A stretch of DNA of 64,000 bases from Eriocheir sinensis (GCF_024679095.1 NC_066552.1:12647201-12711200), one strand, 5' to 3'. Positions 11,030 through 28,224 are shown, counted from the stretch's first letter. Program-made: numbers and translations. The notes: generated by a model not told the origin, from the sequence alone.

Positions 11030-13215
11030 GAGGAGGAGGAGGAGGAGGAGGATAAAGAGCAGCGTAATAACTGAAGAAAAACAGTGGAAGGAGCGGAGGA
11101 TGCAAGGGAATGGAATGAGGAATAGGAAAGAAGGAAGGAAACCACAAGGAAATTGAAAGGAATGGATGGTGAAAGGGAGGAAAGGAATAAGGAGAGGGGA
11201 GGAAGGAGGGAGAGAGGAGAAGTCAGAAAAGGAAAGGAGGGAATGAGAGAGATAAGGGGAGGAACAGGGTGGGGAAGAGAAAGAAGGGAGGGAGAGGAAT
11301 GGGAGATATGGGAATGGAAGGAAGGAAGGGGAACGAGAGGAGACATGAGGGGAGGAGGAGGGACAAGGTGAGGAAGAATGGAAGGAACGAGGAAAGGGAA
11401 GGAAGAGAAGGAAGGAAGGGGAACAAGAGGAAGAAGGAATGGAAAGGAAGGAAGGGAAGGAAAAGGAAGGGGAAGAATGGAGAGACAAAGGAAAGGGAAG
11501 GAAGGAAGGGAAGGAAGGGAGGAATGGGAATGAGAGGAGACAAGGAGGAGGTGGGACAGGGTGGGGAGGAATAGAAGGAAGGGAGGAATGGAACGAGAGG
11601 AGACAAGGGGAGGAGGTGGGACAGGTTGGGAGGAATAGAAGGGAAGGAGGAAGGGAACGAGAGGAGACAAGGGGAGGAGGAGGGACAGGGTGGGGAGGAA
11701 TAGAAGGAAGGAGGAAGGGGAACGAGAGGAGACAAGGGGAGGAGGTGGGACAGGTTGGGGAGGAATAGAAGGGAAGGGAGGAAGGGGAACGAGAGGAGAC
11801 AAGGGGAGGAGGAGGGACAGGGTGGGGAGGAAATAGAAGGAAGGAGGAAGGGGAACGAGAGGAGACAAGGGGAGGAGGTGGGACAGGGTGGGGAGGAATA
11901 GAAGGGAGGGAGGAAGGGAACGAGAGAGACGAGGGGAGGAGGAGGGACAGGGTGGGGAGGAATAGAAGGGAAGGAGGAAGGGGAACGAGAGGAGACATAG
12001 GGAGGAGGAGGACAGGGTGGGGAGGAATAGAAGGGAAGGTGGATGGGGAACGAGAGGAGACAAGGGGAGGAGGTGGGACAGGTTGGGGAGGAATAGAAGG
12101 GAAGGGAGGAAGGGGAACGAGAGGAGACATAAGGGGAGGAGGAGGGACAGGGTGGGGAGGAATAGAAGGAAGGAGGAAGGGGAACGAGGAGACATAAGGG
12201 AGGAGGAGGACAGGGTGGGGAGGAATAGAAGGGAAGGGAGGAAGGGAACGGAGAGGAGACAAGGGAGGAGGTGGGACAAGGTGGGGAGGAATAGAAGGGA
12301 AGGAGGAAGGGGAAGGAGAGTAGACAAGGGGTGGATGTGGGACAGTGTGGGGAGGTATAGAAGGGAAGGTAGGAAGGGGAACGAGAGGAGACAAGGGGAG
12401 GAGGTGGGACAGGGTGGGGAGGAATAGAAGGGAAGGGAGGAAGGGGAACGAGAGGAGACATAAGGGGAGGAGGAGGGACAGGGTGGGAGGAATAGAAGGG
12501 AAGGAGGAAGGGGAACGAGAGGAGACAAGGGGAGGAGGAGGGAGGTGGGGAGGAATAGAAGGAAGGGAGGAAGGGGAACGAGAGGAGACATAAGGAGGAG
12601 GAGGGACAGGTGGAGGAATAGAAGGAAGAGGAAGGGGAACGAGAGGAGACATAAGGGGAGGAGGAGGGACAGGTGGGGAGGAATAGAAGGGAAGGGAGGA
12701 AGGGAACGAGAGGAGACAGGAGGAGGAGGACAGGGTGGGGGAGGAATAGAAGGAAGGAGGAAGGGGAACGAGAGGAGACATAAGGGGAGGAGGGACAGGG
12801 TGGGGAGGAGAAGGAAGGGAGGGGGAGAGAGGAGGAGGGGAGGAGGAGGGACAGGTGGGGAGGAATAGAAGGGAGGGAGGAAGGGGAATGAGAGGAGACA
12901 TAAGGGGAGGAGGAGGGACAGGTGGGGAGGAATAGAAGGGAAGGGAGGAAGGGAACGAGAGGGAGACATAAGGGGAGGGAGGAGGGACAAGGAATTCCAC
13001 AGGGGAAGGGAAGGGAGGAAGGGGAACAAGGAGGAGGAGGAGGGAGGAGGAGACAGAGGAGGGGAGGAACAGAAGGGAAGGAAGGGGAATGAAGAGAGAC
13101 ATAAGGGAGGAGGAGGGACAGGGGAGGAGGAGGGATAGAAGGAAGGAGGAAGGGGAACGAGAGGAGACATAGGGGAGGAGGAGGGACAGGAGGAGGAGGA
13201 GGAGGGGAGGATAAA
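11030..13215. repeat. GGA-based minisatellite A, unit about 65-68 bp
   Basis: A polypurine minisatellite. The clear units run from about 11,560 to 13,210, each with GGAATAGAAGG, GGGGAACGAGAGGAGACA and GGAGGAGGAGGGACAGG segments. I count roughly 23-25 units, with small indels in the GGA and GGGA runs. 11,030-11,550 is a more degenerate approach to the array. All three minus-strand frames stay open for hundreds of codons because a pure pyrimidine strand cannot form stops. This is a composition effect, not a gene. Confidence 0.93.
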
Positions 13216-13749
13216 ACACATTGAAACCAGCGATAATGCCGAATGAAAGCTAGCATGACAAAGACCTGACGGAGGTAAGAAAGGCTAGGAGGGAGGAGGA
13301 GGAGATAATAAGAATGAAGCTAAGTAGCAAAAGAATGAGAGTGATAGTAAGGAGGAGGAGGTAAAGGAGGATGAGTGTAACACGGAATGAAAGCTGTAGC
13401 AGGAGAATGATGAGGAGTAAGGAGGAGGAGGAGGAGGAGAACAAGAGTGGGAGGAGATAATACGTGAATGAAGCTGTGACAAAAGAATGACAGAGATAGG
13501 AATGAAGGAGGAGGAAGGAGGGAGGAGGAGGAGTGAGAATATCGAATGAAGCTGTAGTAAAAAGAATGACGGATAGTAAGGAGGAGTGGGAGGTTGGGAG
13601 GAGACTACACATTTGAAATGAAGCCATGTAGCAAAAATAGAACAGATGGATAGTAAGGAGGAGGAGGAGGAGGAGGAGACAAGAGCAAGCCGGAATGAAG
13701 CTGTAGGGGGCAAAGAATGACGGATAATGGTAAGGAGGAGGAGGCTGTG

Positions 13750-13830
13750 AAACATGGAAGCAGGCAACAATGGCTCATTACAGAGTTGCCCTTTGGTGAT
13801 TTGAAATCTGCTCGACAGCCTGAGGCCTGG
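13750..13830 (-). mobile_element. Extremely 5'-truncated CR1-like LINE, 3' UTR only
   Basis: About 80 bp match, on the minus strand, the 3' UTR end of the LINE at 45,265-48,300: a TTTCCATG-type terminus, CAGGCAACA, TGGCTCATTAC, GGTTGCCC/GAGTTGCCC, TTTGGTGATTT and CTGCTCGACAGCCTG. The copy is embedded in minisatellite B, with GGA sequence on both sides on the plus strand. No coding sequence remains. Confidence 0.85.
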
Positions 13831-15429
13831 AGGAGGAGAAGGAGGAGATAACACAGAACTTGAAAGGCTTGAGTAGTAAAAGAACTGTACTGCATAGTAA
13901 GGGAGGGGGAGGAGGAGGAGGAGGAGATAACACGAAATGAAGCTGTCAGCAAAAGAATGACGGATAAAACATCACTGAGGAGGAGGAGGAGGAGATAACA
14001 CGGAATGAAGCTGTGCAAAGAATGGGAATGGATAGTAAGGAGGGAGGGAGGAAGGAGGAGGAGGAGATAACACGGAATGAGGCTGTAGCAAAAGAATGAT
14101 GCATAGTAAGGAGGTGGTTGAGGAGGAGACTACAGATGTGGAATGAAATAATAAGGCAAAATGAATGATGGATAGTAAGGAGGAGGAGGGAGGAGGAGGG
14201 AGGGGAGATAGAGACCAGCAGTGGAATGAAGCTGTGAAAGTAAAGAATGACGGATGAAGTAAGGAGGAGGAGGAGGAGTTAACATTTAATGAAGCTAGTA
14301 AAAGAATGACGTGATAGAAGAGGAGGAGGAGGAGGAGGAGGAGAATACGGAATGAAGTTGTAGCAAAGAATGATGGATAGGTAAGGAGGAGGGGAGAGGG
14401 GAGGAGATAATACGGAATGAAGCTGTAGCAAAAGAATGACGGATAGTATGGAGGAGGAGGAGGAGGAGGAGGAGGAGATAACACGGAATGAAGCTGTAGC
14501 AAAAGAATGACGGATAGTAAGGGGAGGAGGAGGAGAAGGAGGAGACATGAATGAAGCTGTAGCAAAAGAATGACGGAGGTGGGGAGGAGGAGGAGGAGGA
14601 GGGAGATGTTTGAAGTTGTAGCAAAGAATGACGGATAGTAAGGGAGGGAGGGAGGAGGAGGAGGAGGGAGATAAATACGAATGAAGCTTGTAGTAAAAAG
14701 AATGACGGATAGTAAGGGAGGAGGAGGAGGGAGAAGGAGGAGATAATACGGAATGAAGTTGTAGCAATAGAATGACGGTGGATAGTAAGGGAGGAGGGAG
14801 GAGGAGAGGAGGAGGAGATAACACGAATGAAGCTGTAGCAAAAGAATGACGGATAGTAAGGGAGGAGGAGGAGGAGGAGGAGGAGGAGATAATAATGGAA
14901 TGAAGTTGTAGCAATAGAATGACGGATAGTAAGGGGGAGAGGAGGAGATAACACGGACGTTGTAGCAAAAAGAATGACGGATAGTATGGGGAGGAGGAGA
15001 GGATAATGGAATGAAGTTGTAGCAAAGAATGACGGATAGGTAAGGGGGGAGGAGGAGGGAGAAGGAGATAACACGGAATGAAGCTAGCAAAAGAATGACG
15101 GATAGTAAGGAGGAGGAGGAGAGGAGGAGATAATACTGGAATGAAGCTGTAGCAAAAGAATGACGATAGTAAGAGGAGGAGAAGAAGCAGAGGCTGAATG
15201 AAGCTGCAGCAAAGAATGACGGAGGTAAGGAGGAGGAGGAGGAGGAGATAACACGGAATGAAGCTGTAGTAATAGGAATGTGGATTATAGTAAAGAGGGG
15301 AGGAGGAGGAGGAGGAGATAAGACGGAATGAAGCTGTAGCAAAGAATGTGGATGGATAGTAAGGAGGAGGAGGAGAGATAACATTGAATGAAGCTGTAGT
15401 AATAGAATGACGGGATAGTAAGACATGTG

Positions 15430-15755
15430 TGATCTAGGAGGAAGGACAAATATGGCCCCAAACGCTCTGAGAGTATGTTTTGGCCCCCCCAAGAAATTCG
15501 TTACAGATACTGTCAGCCTCTCAATCATATACATTGCGTAGAACTCGATAGCGATACTGCATCGCTTCTACTACATAAAACAAAATCCAATTCTATGGCT
15601 CCAATGCACAAGCGAATCGGAATTGCTGCTGAGAAGAAGGCCTCTTCGCCTGAAAAGCACAATGCAAAACTGATGTGACTTAATTCCATGGCACAGTCCG
15701 TCGTCGATGGAACAGTTGGCCTCAAAACTCTGGCTGGATCTGCCCTTGCTGAGGA
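15430..15755. other. Unidentified unique insertion inside minisatellite B
   Basis: About 325 bp of balanced-composition sequence interrupt the GGA minisatellite, which resumes on the far side with the same unit. A short plus-strand frame (about 15,475-15,678, 67 codons) and its continuation are open, but I recognise no family. There are no obvious terminal repeats, and the ends are not exact by eye. It could be a mobile-element fragment or captured exon-like DNA. Confidence 0.5.
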
Positions 15756-16619
15756 GGAGGAGGAGGAGATAACACGGAACGAAGCTGTAAAGCAATAGAA
15801 TGATAGATAAAGGAGGAGGAGGAGGAGATAATGGAATGAAGTTGTAGCAATAGAATGACGGATAGTAAGGAGGAGGAGGAGGAGATAACACGGAATGAAG
15901 TTGCAGCAATAGAATGACGGGATAGTAAGGGTGAGAAGGAGGAGATAATGACGGAATGAAGCTGCAGCAAAGAATGACAGAAGGTAAGGAGGAGGAGGAG
16001 GAGGAGATAACACGGAATGAAGCTGTAGCAAAAGAATGACGGATAGTAAGGAGGAGGGGGAGAGGAGGAGGATAACACGGAATGAAGCTGTAGTAATAGA
16101 CGATGACAGTAAGGAGGAGGAGGAGGAGGAGAGATAACATGAATGAAGCTGTAGCAATAGAATGACGGATAGTAAGGAGGAGAAGGGAGGAGATACTACG
16201 GAATGAAGGAAGCTGTAGCAAAGCATGACGGATAGTAAGGAGGGGAGGAGGAGGAGATAACACGGAATGAAGCTGTAGCAAAAGAATGGATGATAGTAAG
16301 GAGGAGGGGAGGAGGAGGAGGATAACACGGAATGAAGCTGTAAGCAAAAAATGAATGACGGATAGTGGAGGAGGAGGAGGAGGAGGAGGAGGAGATAGAC
16401 CATAGCGAGCGGATTGAAGCTGTGACAAAGAATGACGGATAGTAAGGGAGGAGGAGGAGGAGGAGGAGGTAGAGAGACCAGCGATACGGATTGAAGCTGT
16501 GACAAAAGAATGACGGATAGTAAGGAGGAGGAGGAGGAGGAGGAGATGGAATGAAGCTGTAGCAAAAGAATGACGGATAGAGGAAGGAGGAGGAAAAAAA
16601 GCACTACAGAAAAAATGAT

Positions 16620-17115
16620 ATGGAGGAGAGGAGGAGGAGGAGGAGGAGGAGGAGGAGAAATGAAGAATAATGACACGAAATTAAGCTGTGAAAAAGAAAA
16701 TTAATACCCAGTGGAATGATGAAGACGAGAAGAATATGGAAGAGGGAGAAGTAAGAGGAGGAGGAGGAGGAGGAGGAGAAGAAGAAGAAGAAGAAGAAGA
16801 AGAAGAAGAAGAAGAAGAAGAAGAAGAAGAAGAAGAACATAAAACTAAAATATAAGAAATAGGACGATATAGGGAAGCTAGAAAAGGACAGAGGGAGAAG
16901 AGAAAAGGAGAGAGAAAAGGATAAAAGGAGGAGGAGGAGGAGGAGGAGGAGGAGGAGGAGGAGGAGGAGATACAGGCATAGAACAAAACGAACGAAAAGT
17001 ATAAGAAGGAAAATAAGTTAAATAATAACAAAAAAGGAGGATAAATGGAAGTAGAGGAGGCCAGCTGGAGAAAAAAAAAGGAGGAGGAGGAGGAGGAGGA
17101 GGAGGAGGAGGAGAT
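16620..17115. repeat. (GGA)n and (GAA)n microsatellite cluster
   Basis: GGA runs at about 16,625-16,658, 16,757-16,780, 16,927-16,970 and 17,080-17,113, and a GAA run at about 16,780-16,836, are separated by purine-rich spacers. Confidence 0.9.
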
Positions 17116-17199
17116 CTAGGCAGGAGAACAAACGAACGATGTGTATCACGTGGGAGGCGGCGGAGGGGCGTCGAAACGGCTTAACGAAGGCAGGTCGTT

Positions 17200-18035
17200 A
17201 GGCCAACCACGACCATCCATCATTCAGCGCCGGCAACACGACCCCCCCTTACCAACACCCCTCATACCTCCCCCCTTACCTACACCCATTCCTACATCCC
17301 CCCTGACCCCCCCCTTACCTGCACCCCTTCCTACATCTCCCCCCTGAGCCCCCTTACGAGTCATTCTCCCTCCCTCGACCCATACTTTCCCTTCTTCATA
17401 TCACCCCAGCCTCAGACCCCCTCTTCATCTTGCCTCTTTTCCCCTTTCCCTTCCCCTATTTCTCTTCTATAGCGCTCCCCTCCCCCTCCCTCTACCTTCC
17501 CCTTTACCCCATTTCTCCCACTCTATCGCCTCCCAGCTTCCCCTATTTCTCCTCCCCTTACAAACTCCTCTTCTTTCATCTCTTCTTATGGCACCCTTCT
17601 CCCTTCTCGACCCCTTCCTTATCCCCTACACTCCCCTGTCCATTCATTCATTCCTCTCTTCCCATATCCCTCCCTCCCTCCCTTTCTCATCAGTCTCCCA
17701 CACTCGGGTCGTCACCTCGAGGCCTGGCAGACTATTGGCTCCTGTCGAACACCAAGAAAAAATACCCATGTCATTTCTCCTTCCCGGTCTGGCCTGTCTG
17801 CCCTCCCTCCCTCCCTCCCTCGTCTCTCCCTTTCTCCCTACTATTTGTCTCCTCCCTTCCTTCCTTGTCTACTACCTTGCCTTCCCTCTCTCTCTCTCCC
17901 TCTCTGTCTGTCTGTGTAATTCATTCTTATCCAACTCATTCATCTCTTTTGTTTTCATTCTTTTCTTTCTGGTTTCTCCTTTAAATTATTTATCACATAT
18001 CCTGAACCTTTTAATTACTCGCTGCTGCTGCTAAG
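17200..18035. other. Polypyrimidine block, degenerate C-rich repeats
   Basis: The strand bias flips to C and T. CCCCCTTACCNACACCCC-type segments recur at about 17,227-17,340. CTCCCTCCCT runs follow to 17,900. No gene is seen. Long Pro/Leu/Ser frames are composition artefacts. Confidence 0.6.
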
Positions 18036-18196
18036 GCACTGAAAGAGGGAGAGGAGACGAGGAGGAGGAGGAGAAATGAGAGGAAGGAAGGAAGAAAGGA
18101 GCGCTACACCACCCATACCAAGCCCTCCCCCCCGCTGCAAGGATGAATAAGGAGGAGGAGGAAGAGGAAGAGGCGTGTTTTGACTTGTGTTTTAAG

Positions 18197-18198
<2 letters not shown>

Positions 18199-18237
<39 letters not shown>
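18199..18237. repeat. (GT)n microsatellite
   Basis: About 19 GT units. Confidence 0.95.
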
Positions 18238-18238
<1 letters not shown>

Positions 18239-18249
18239 CGGGCGAGGAC

Positions 18250-18780
18250 GCATCACTATATATCTTGTACAAATGTTTTAGCGTCCTGTCGAGTCTAACG
18301 TTATATAGTAAAGAGTTCGTAATGGATTCGTTGTTTTCTTCTCGCTTGTTTGAGTAACGAAAGATTTTTACGTCAACATGTTTTCAGCGATTATTTTCCG
18401 GCGTTACTTATTTCTTCGGGGAGTTATTTGTTCAGTGTCTTGCATAACCTAACTTTTTCTCTCAAACTACTTCTAATGGATTTGTGAAGAGCGTCGCCAT
18501 GATATTTTCTTTCCCTTTTATTTTTTCGTGATGTCTTGCGAATGTTGTTCCTCCGCGGTGATTTATTTTCCGACGTGAATTATTATTTCTTTGGCTCAGG
18601 AATTTGTTTAGCGTTTTGTGGAGTCTAATGTAATTTTTTTAATGCCGGTAATGGATTCGTAAAGAGTGTCGCCGTATTTTTCTTTACCTTTCGTGCTGTG
18701 ATTTATTATCCAGGCAGCTCGTTAGTGTTCTGTCTAGTTAACGTAAAGTGCTTGTAAAGACTTCGTGCTTGGGGCACGTG
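18250..18780. repeat. Degenerate tandem repeat, period about 155-175 bp
   Basis: TAATGGATTCGTAAAGAG-type segments occur at about 18,320, 18,475 and 18,650. Each is followed by a TTTTCTTTACC/TTTCTTTCCC segment and a TGATTTATTWTCC segment, and preceded by GTCTAAYGT. About three diverged copies. Confidence 0.65.
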
Positions 18781-18868
18781 AAAAATTAATTGATCAAATT
18801 GTACCTGAAGATTTTGAAAGAGGTAAAATTTGTGCTTAGATAGTTTTAGATAGTACTCGGATAGTTAG

Positions 18869-18877
18869 ATACTACTG

Positions 18878-18919
<42 letters not shown>

Positions 18920-18953
18920 TTACTACTACTACTACTATTACTACTACTACTTT

Positions 18954-19030
<77 letters not shown>

Positions 19031-19031
19031 T

Positions 19032-19078
<47 letters not shown>

Positions 19079-19079
19079 T

Positions 19080-19137
<58 letters not shown>

Positions 19138-19144
19138 GCTACTC
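18869..19144. repeat. (ACT)n trinucleotide microsatellite
   Basis: About 275 bp of ACT units with repeated ACTTTTACT interruptions near 18,917, 18,951, 19,028 and 19,078. The shared interruption indicates internal duplication of longer blocks. Confidence 0.97.
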
Positions 19145-20100
<956 letters not shown>

Positions 20101-20345
20101 CGGGCGTCGTGATCCCCGGGCCGCGCGTGGTGGACGGGTTACGGGATACAAGGTCAGGCTATACACACATACACGGGCATATACGGGGGTCCGGGGCGGG
20201 CGCGACCCTTATGTGGCCGGCGCCGCGCTGGGGTGTGTATGGACTAATGGACGCGGGCATAAAACAGCTTGCATCGCTTGTGCCGGGCAGGGCATGCTAA
20301 TATTGATCCGCCTCGACTCGGGATATGAAAAAAGAGGAAAGGAAG
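20101..20345. other. CpG-rich island
   Basis: About 245 bp of GC-rich, CpG-rich sequence with a CATAAAACAG box near 20,260. No coding frame is supported. It could be a promoter-like or other regulatory island, but there is no transcript evidence. Confidence 0.3.
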
Positions 20346-20353
20346 AAGGCTGA

Positions 20354-20915
<562 letters not shown>

Positions 20916-21179
20916 CGAGGTGTCGACGGGGAGGAGAGATACGATCGTTTTCTTGTTGTTGTCGTTGTTCCTGGCGGGGCAGATGATGGAGGAGGAGGAG
21001 GAAGAGGCAGAAGAAGAAAAGGAAGCAAGAAGAAGAAGAGGAAGAAGTCTCGGTCAAGGAATCTGAATATTGTTAAAAGAAATACGAAGCAACGCGTTTC
21101 TGTGCTGTATTTTATCTCCCTTTTCTTGCTTTTTCACGGCGCGGAAAAAATAATCAAGTGATGTTATCTTCGAGGGCGT

Positions 21180-21540
21180 GGAGGTGGTGGTAGTGGAAGG
21201 AGGTAAGGGGGTGGGGGGTGGTGTGGGTGGTGGGTGGTGGTGATGATGGAAAAGGAGTGAGGAGGGGAGGTGGTTAGGTAAGGTAAGGTCTGTTGTAGTG
21301 GTGATGGGTAAGGAAGGGAGGTGGAGATGGATAATGGTGGTGGTGGTGGTGGTTAGGGAGGGGTTTACATGGTCAGGTGGTGATGGTGGTGGTGGTGGTG
21401 GTGGTGGTGGTGAAGGTGGTGGGGCGGTGATGCAGTAAGGATAGGTCAACATCAATGGTGGTGGTGGTGGTGTTTTGGTGATACGATAGGAAGGGGTCAA
21501 CATTGGGTGGTGATGGTGGTGGTGGTGGTGGTTGGTGTGA
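21180..21540. repeat. (TGG)n-rich tandem region
   Basis: GGTGGTGGT runs at about 21,330-21,352, 21,378-21,412, 21,455-21,472 and 21,508-21,533 alternate with GGTCAACAT/TTTACATGGTCAGG spacers, suggesting a longer unit of about 60-70 bp. Confidence 0.85.
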
Positions 21541-21609
21541 TTATGGTAGGAAAACAAAACAAAAATATAAATACAACACTAACAAAACTCAAATACTCTC
21601 AGAAATAAT

Positions 21610-21835
21610 TATATAAACGTTAAAAAATCGCAAACGTTAATAGGTACAATTGTTATAACCAAATGAAAAGAAGGACCTAAAACTATCTAACGTTTCAGAA
21701 TCACAAACGTTATTAAGTACAACAAATAATTCAACGAAAACTGAAAAGAACCTGAAATTATCAAACGTTTCAGAATCACCAACGTTGTAAATAAAAGTAC
21801 AAAGGTTACAACAAAAAGGACCCAAAATTCAAAAG
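21610..21835. repeat. Tandem repeat, period about 73-75 bp
   Basis: AATCRCAAACGTT-type segments at about 21,626, 21,699 and 21,774, each with TACAA and AAAAGAAGGACC/AAAAGGACC segments and CTAACGTTTCAG/CAAACGTTTCAG. Three copies. Confidence 0.8.
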
Positions 21836-21945
21836 CAAATGCGTGTGAGATATTACAGGACTTCACGATGAGGAAAAAAGAAGAAATAAAACAGCTGATA
21901 ATGGCGAGTCTTTTCTGGGGATAATGTTCGTTGTGAAAGGTCCTC

Positions 21946-23213
<1,268 letters not shown>

Positions 23214-23292
<79 letters not shown>
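23214..23292. repeat. (GA)n microsatellite
   Basis: About 39 GA units. Confidence 0.97.
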
Positions 23293-23294
<2 letters not shown>

Positions 23295-23720
23295 CCATAA
23301 CCCCCTTTCCCCTTCCCTTTTCCTCCCCCTTTCCTCTTCCTCCCCTCCTTTCGCCCTCCCCCTCATCTCCCCTCCCCATCCTCTCTCCCTTTCTTAACAC
23401 CACCCTTCCCCCCCTCCATACATTTGAGCACATGTCCTCCTCACTCCCTTCCTCCCTTTCCCTCCCTTCCTCACTTTCCCTCACCCCCTCATCTCCCCTT
23501 TTTCCCCCCTTTCCCCCTCCATATATCTGAGCACACGTCTTTCTCCTCCCATCCTCCCTTGCCCTCCTCACTCCCTTTACTCCCTCCCTCTCCATACACC
23601 TGATCTTTCTTTCTCCTCTCCTCCGTCTCCCTCCCTCGTCTTCCCTCTCCTTTTTCACTCCCCTATTAACTCCCTTCAATAACTTACCTCCGTCCATTAC
23701 CCCCCCCCTCTCCCTCCACC
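23293..23720. repeat. Polypyrimidine degenerate tandem repeat, period about 100 bp
   Basis: CCTCCATACATTTGAGCACATGT, CTCCATATATCTGAGCACACG and CTCCATACACCTGATC occur at about 23,412, 23,515 and 23,590, inside CTCC-rich sequence. Confidence 0.6.
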
Positions 23721-23724
23721 ATAC

Positions 23725-25250
<1,526 letters not shown>

Positions 25251-25254
25251 TTTT

Positions 25255-25505
25255 CGTAGGTGTTTTATCTTGTTTCCGATCTCCTTTTTATCTGCCTTTT
25301 TCATTATCTTAAGCTAAGACAAGTTATCTTCCTGATCTCCTTTTTATCTGCCTTTCTTCTTTCATTCTCAATCTAAAACAAGTTATTTTTCTGATCTCCT
25401 TTTTATCTGCCTTTCTTCTTTCATTCTCAATCATAAACGAGTTATCTTCCCGATCGATCTCCTTCTTATCTACTTTGTTTTCATTCTCCCATTCTAAAAC
25501 AAAAG
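25255..25505. repeat. Tandem repeat, period about 56-63 bp
   Basis: GATCTCCTTTTTATCTGCC-type segments start at about 25,278, 25,334, 25,393 and 25,456, each with a TTCATTCTC and AAACAAGTTATCTT segment. Four copies. Confidence 0.85.
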
Positions 25506-25599
25506 CCAAAATAAAAATAAAAGGGAAGAGGTGAGCGAAAAGTGAGCATGAAATGAACGTTTTTAGTATCCTATCACATCGAAGTAGTGGAACAGCAAG

Positions 25600-25880
25600 T
25601 GGTCAAGCGGTAGATGGAGACTTGCTGCCCTGTGAATTTCCATGCGGCAGTATATAGTAATCTTGTAATAACCCAAACAACTAGGCCATTTGACTCCCCG
25701 TACGTGTGTGCAAAGAAGGCGTACCAACAGATTGAAGTCTCATCTCTAGCTTCCGAGAATTACTGCGCTGGGAACTTCGATTCGACATTGTATAGTGATC
25801 TTATAGCCCCAAACACCGGACCATGTGACCCCGTGCGTGCGAAACAGACCTCTCTTCTGGCCCTTCATTTTTCACTCTTC
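25600..25880. repeat. Two tandem copies of an approximately 130-bp unit
   Basis: The two halves share a TAGTRATCTTRTA segment (about 25,657 and 25,794), CCAAACA, a CATTTGACTCCC/CATGTGACCCC segment and CGTGYGTGC. The start of the first copy (about 25,596) resembles a tRNA A box, but no matching B box was found. Confidence 0.6.
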
Positions 25881-25899
25881 TAATAGAGCATCATTTAGC

Positions 25900-27125
25900 G
25901 TTTTTTTTTATATTCTGTGTCCTATGCCCTTTATCTGTTTCCATTGATGAAGAAGAAAAAAAAGAGGGTAGAGAAATGCGGATACGGACTAGAGTATAAT
26001 AAACCATTTGACTCAGTTCAGGAGGGACAGGCATTTGTAAGTAGTATCTGGAAGGGTGATTATGGAAGGAGGGAGGGAGGGCTGCTATCAGGACGGCTTG
26101 AACAGGAGAGCAGCGAAGCGTGACGACAGCTATTAGGCAAGAAGGAGAGAGAGATCGAGGGTGTGAGAGATGAAGGGAGGGAGAGTGGGCGGAAGTGATG
26201 GCATAAGAGAGAGAGAGAAGGTGAGATGGGAAGGTGTGAGTGAGAGGTAATATAAGGATAAGCTTCTGAGGGCAAAACACTGAGGGATGCTGCCGTGTGG
26301 TGAGGTGTTAGGAAGGACATGGAGAGAGCGAGGATACAGTGAGGTAGCCAGGATCGATTGGAAGTGAACGAGGATAGAACATGTATATAAGTGTGAGGAC
26401 AGGAAATAGATACACATAGGAGGAAAAACTGAGGTAGAATAGAGACGAGATGGGAGAAGGTGAGAGGGAATGAGGATTGATAGACATTGGCATTAGTAGT
26501 TAGAGGAGTAGCCATAATTTTGAGGAAGAAAGCAAAGACGGGAAGGTAAAGGGTGCGGTGGGAAGCAATGAGGACACAAGGGCATGAGAGTAAATATATA
26601 GTGAATTAAGTAATCAGAGAGAGAGAGAGAGAGATGAGAAAGAAAGCGAGGAAAGAAGTAGTGATGTAAAGATGTGAAGGAATGAGAGAGGAAGCGAGAA
26701 GAAATGTTGACAGACTCACGTTAGGATAGGTCTAGTGGTAGCCAGAGAGAAAGCAAAGAGGGACGCAGTGAGCCCGAGAATAGACGGTAAGGAATGAGAT
26801 GGGGCGGGACGGGACGGGGCGGGGCGCTTATAGCATGCCAGACGCTAACTTGTCGACAGTCACTGGAAATGATCATCATAATTCCTTCCTCGTTTATAGT
26901 TGCTGCAGTCTTGGCTGGGGGTTAATGTTGCCAAGACACGCACCTACTGAGAGAGGGAGGGAGAGAGGAGGCTGGGAGGGAGGGATGGAGGAGAGGTAGG
27001 CTGTGGCATTGAGATTTTTAAGAGGAGGAGGAGGGGGAGGAAGGAAGAGGAGTAGGAGGAGGAGGAGGAAGGAAGAGGAGTAGGAGGAGGAGGAGGATGG
27101 TGAGGTGGTAATGATATGAGCAGGG
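25900..27125. other. Purine-rich stretch, no gene seen
   Basis: GA- and GGA-rich sequence with short microsatellite runs (about 26,616-26,633 and 27,025-27,095). A GGGGCGGGACGG run lies at about 26,800-26,826 and a less biased part at about 26,830-26,950. No supported feature. Confidence 0.45.
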
Positions 27126-27129
27126 TATG

Positions 27130-28130
<1,001 letters not shown>

Positions 28131-28224
28131 ACACACACACACACACACACAACCCCCCCCCCTCCATCCTTAACCCCCATCCCACCCATCCCCCCCCATT
28201 TCCCCCACCCCGAACACACACCAT

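Larger units (their letters stand above)
13260..16600. repeat. GGA-based minisatellite B, unit about 60-65 bp
   Basis: A second, different minisatellite. The unit is a (GGA)n run followed by GATAACACGGAATGAAGCTG and TAGCAAAAGAATGACGGATAG. About 50 units cover 3.3 kb, with variable GGA run lengths and several deleted units. The array is interrupted by a LINE 3' fragment (13,750-13,830) and an unrelated insertion (about 15,430-15,755). Some units end in a GAGACCAGCG-type variant near 14,207 and 16,475, so there is more than one unit subtype. Confidence 0.93.

Noticed and set aside
10949..13256. Minus-strand open frames of 756, 739 and 677 codons, Pro/Leu/Ser/Val-rich
   Set aside because: All three frames of the pyrimidine strand of minisatellite A are open because it lacks the A and G needed for stops; no conserved frame, no start context, units carry indels that change frame.
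13250..16676. Minus-strand frames up to 520 codons across minisatellite B
   Set aside because: Low-complexity translation of a 62-bp repeat with frequent frame-changing indels.
20250..20275. TATA-like CATAAAACAG in a CpG-rich island as a promoter
   Set aside because: No downstream gene; the next sequence is a (CA)n tract. Kept only as a complex island.
25590..25640. tRNA-gene-like A box (GTGGTCAAGCGGTAGATGG)
   Set aside because: No B box or cloverleaf within the next 90 bp; the segment is part of a 130-bp tandem unit.
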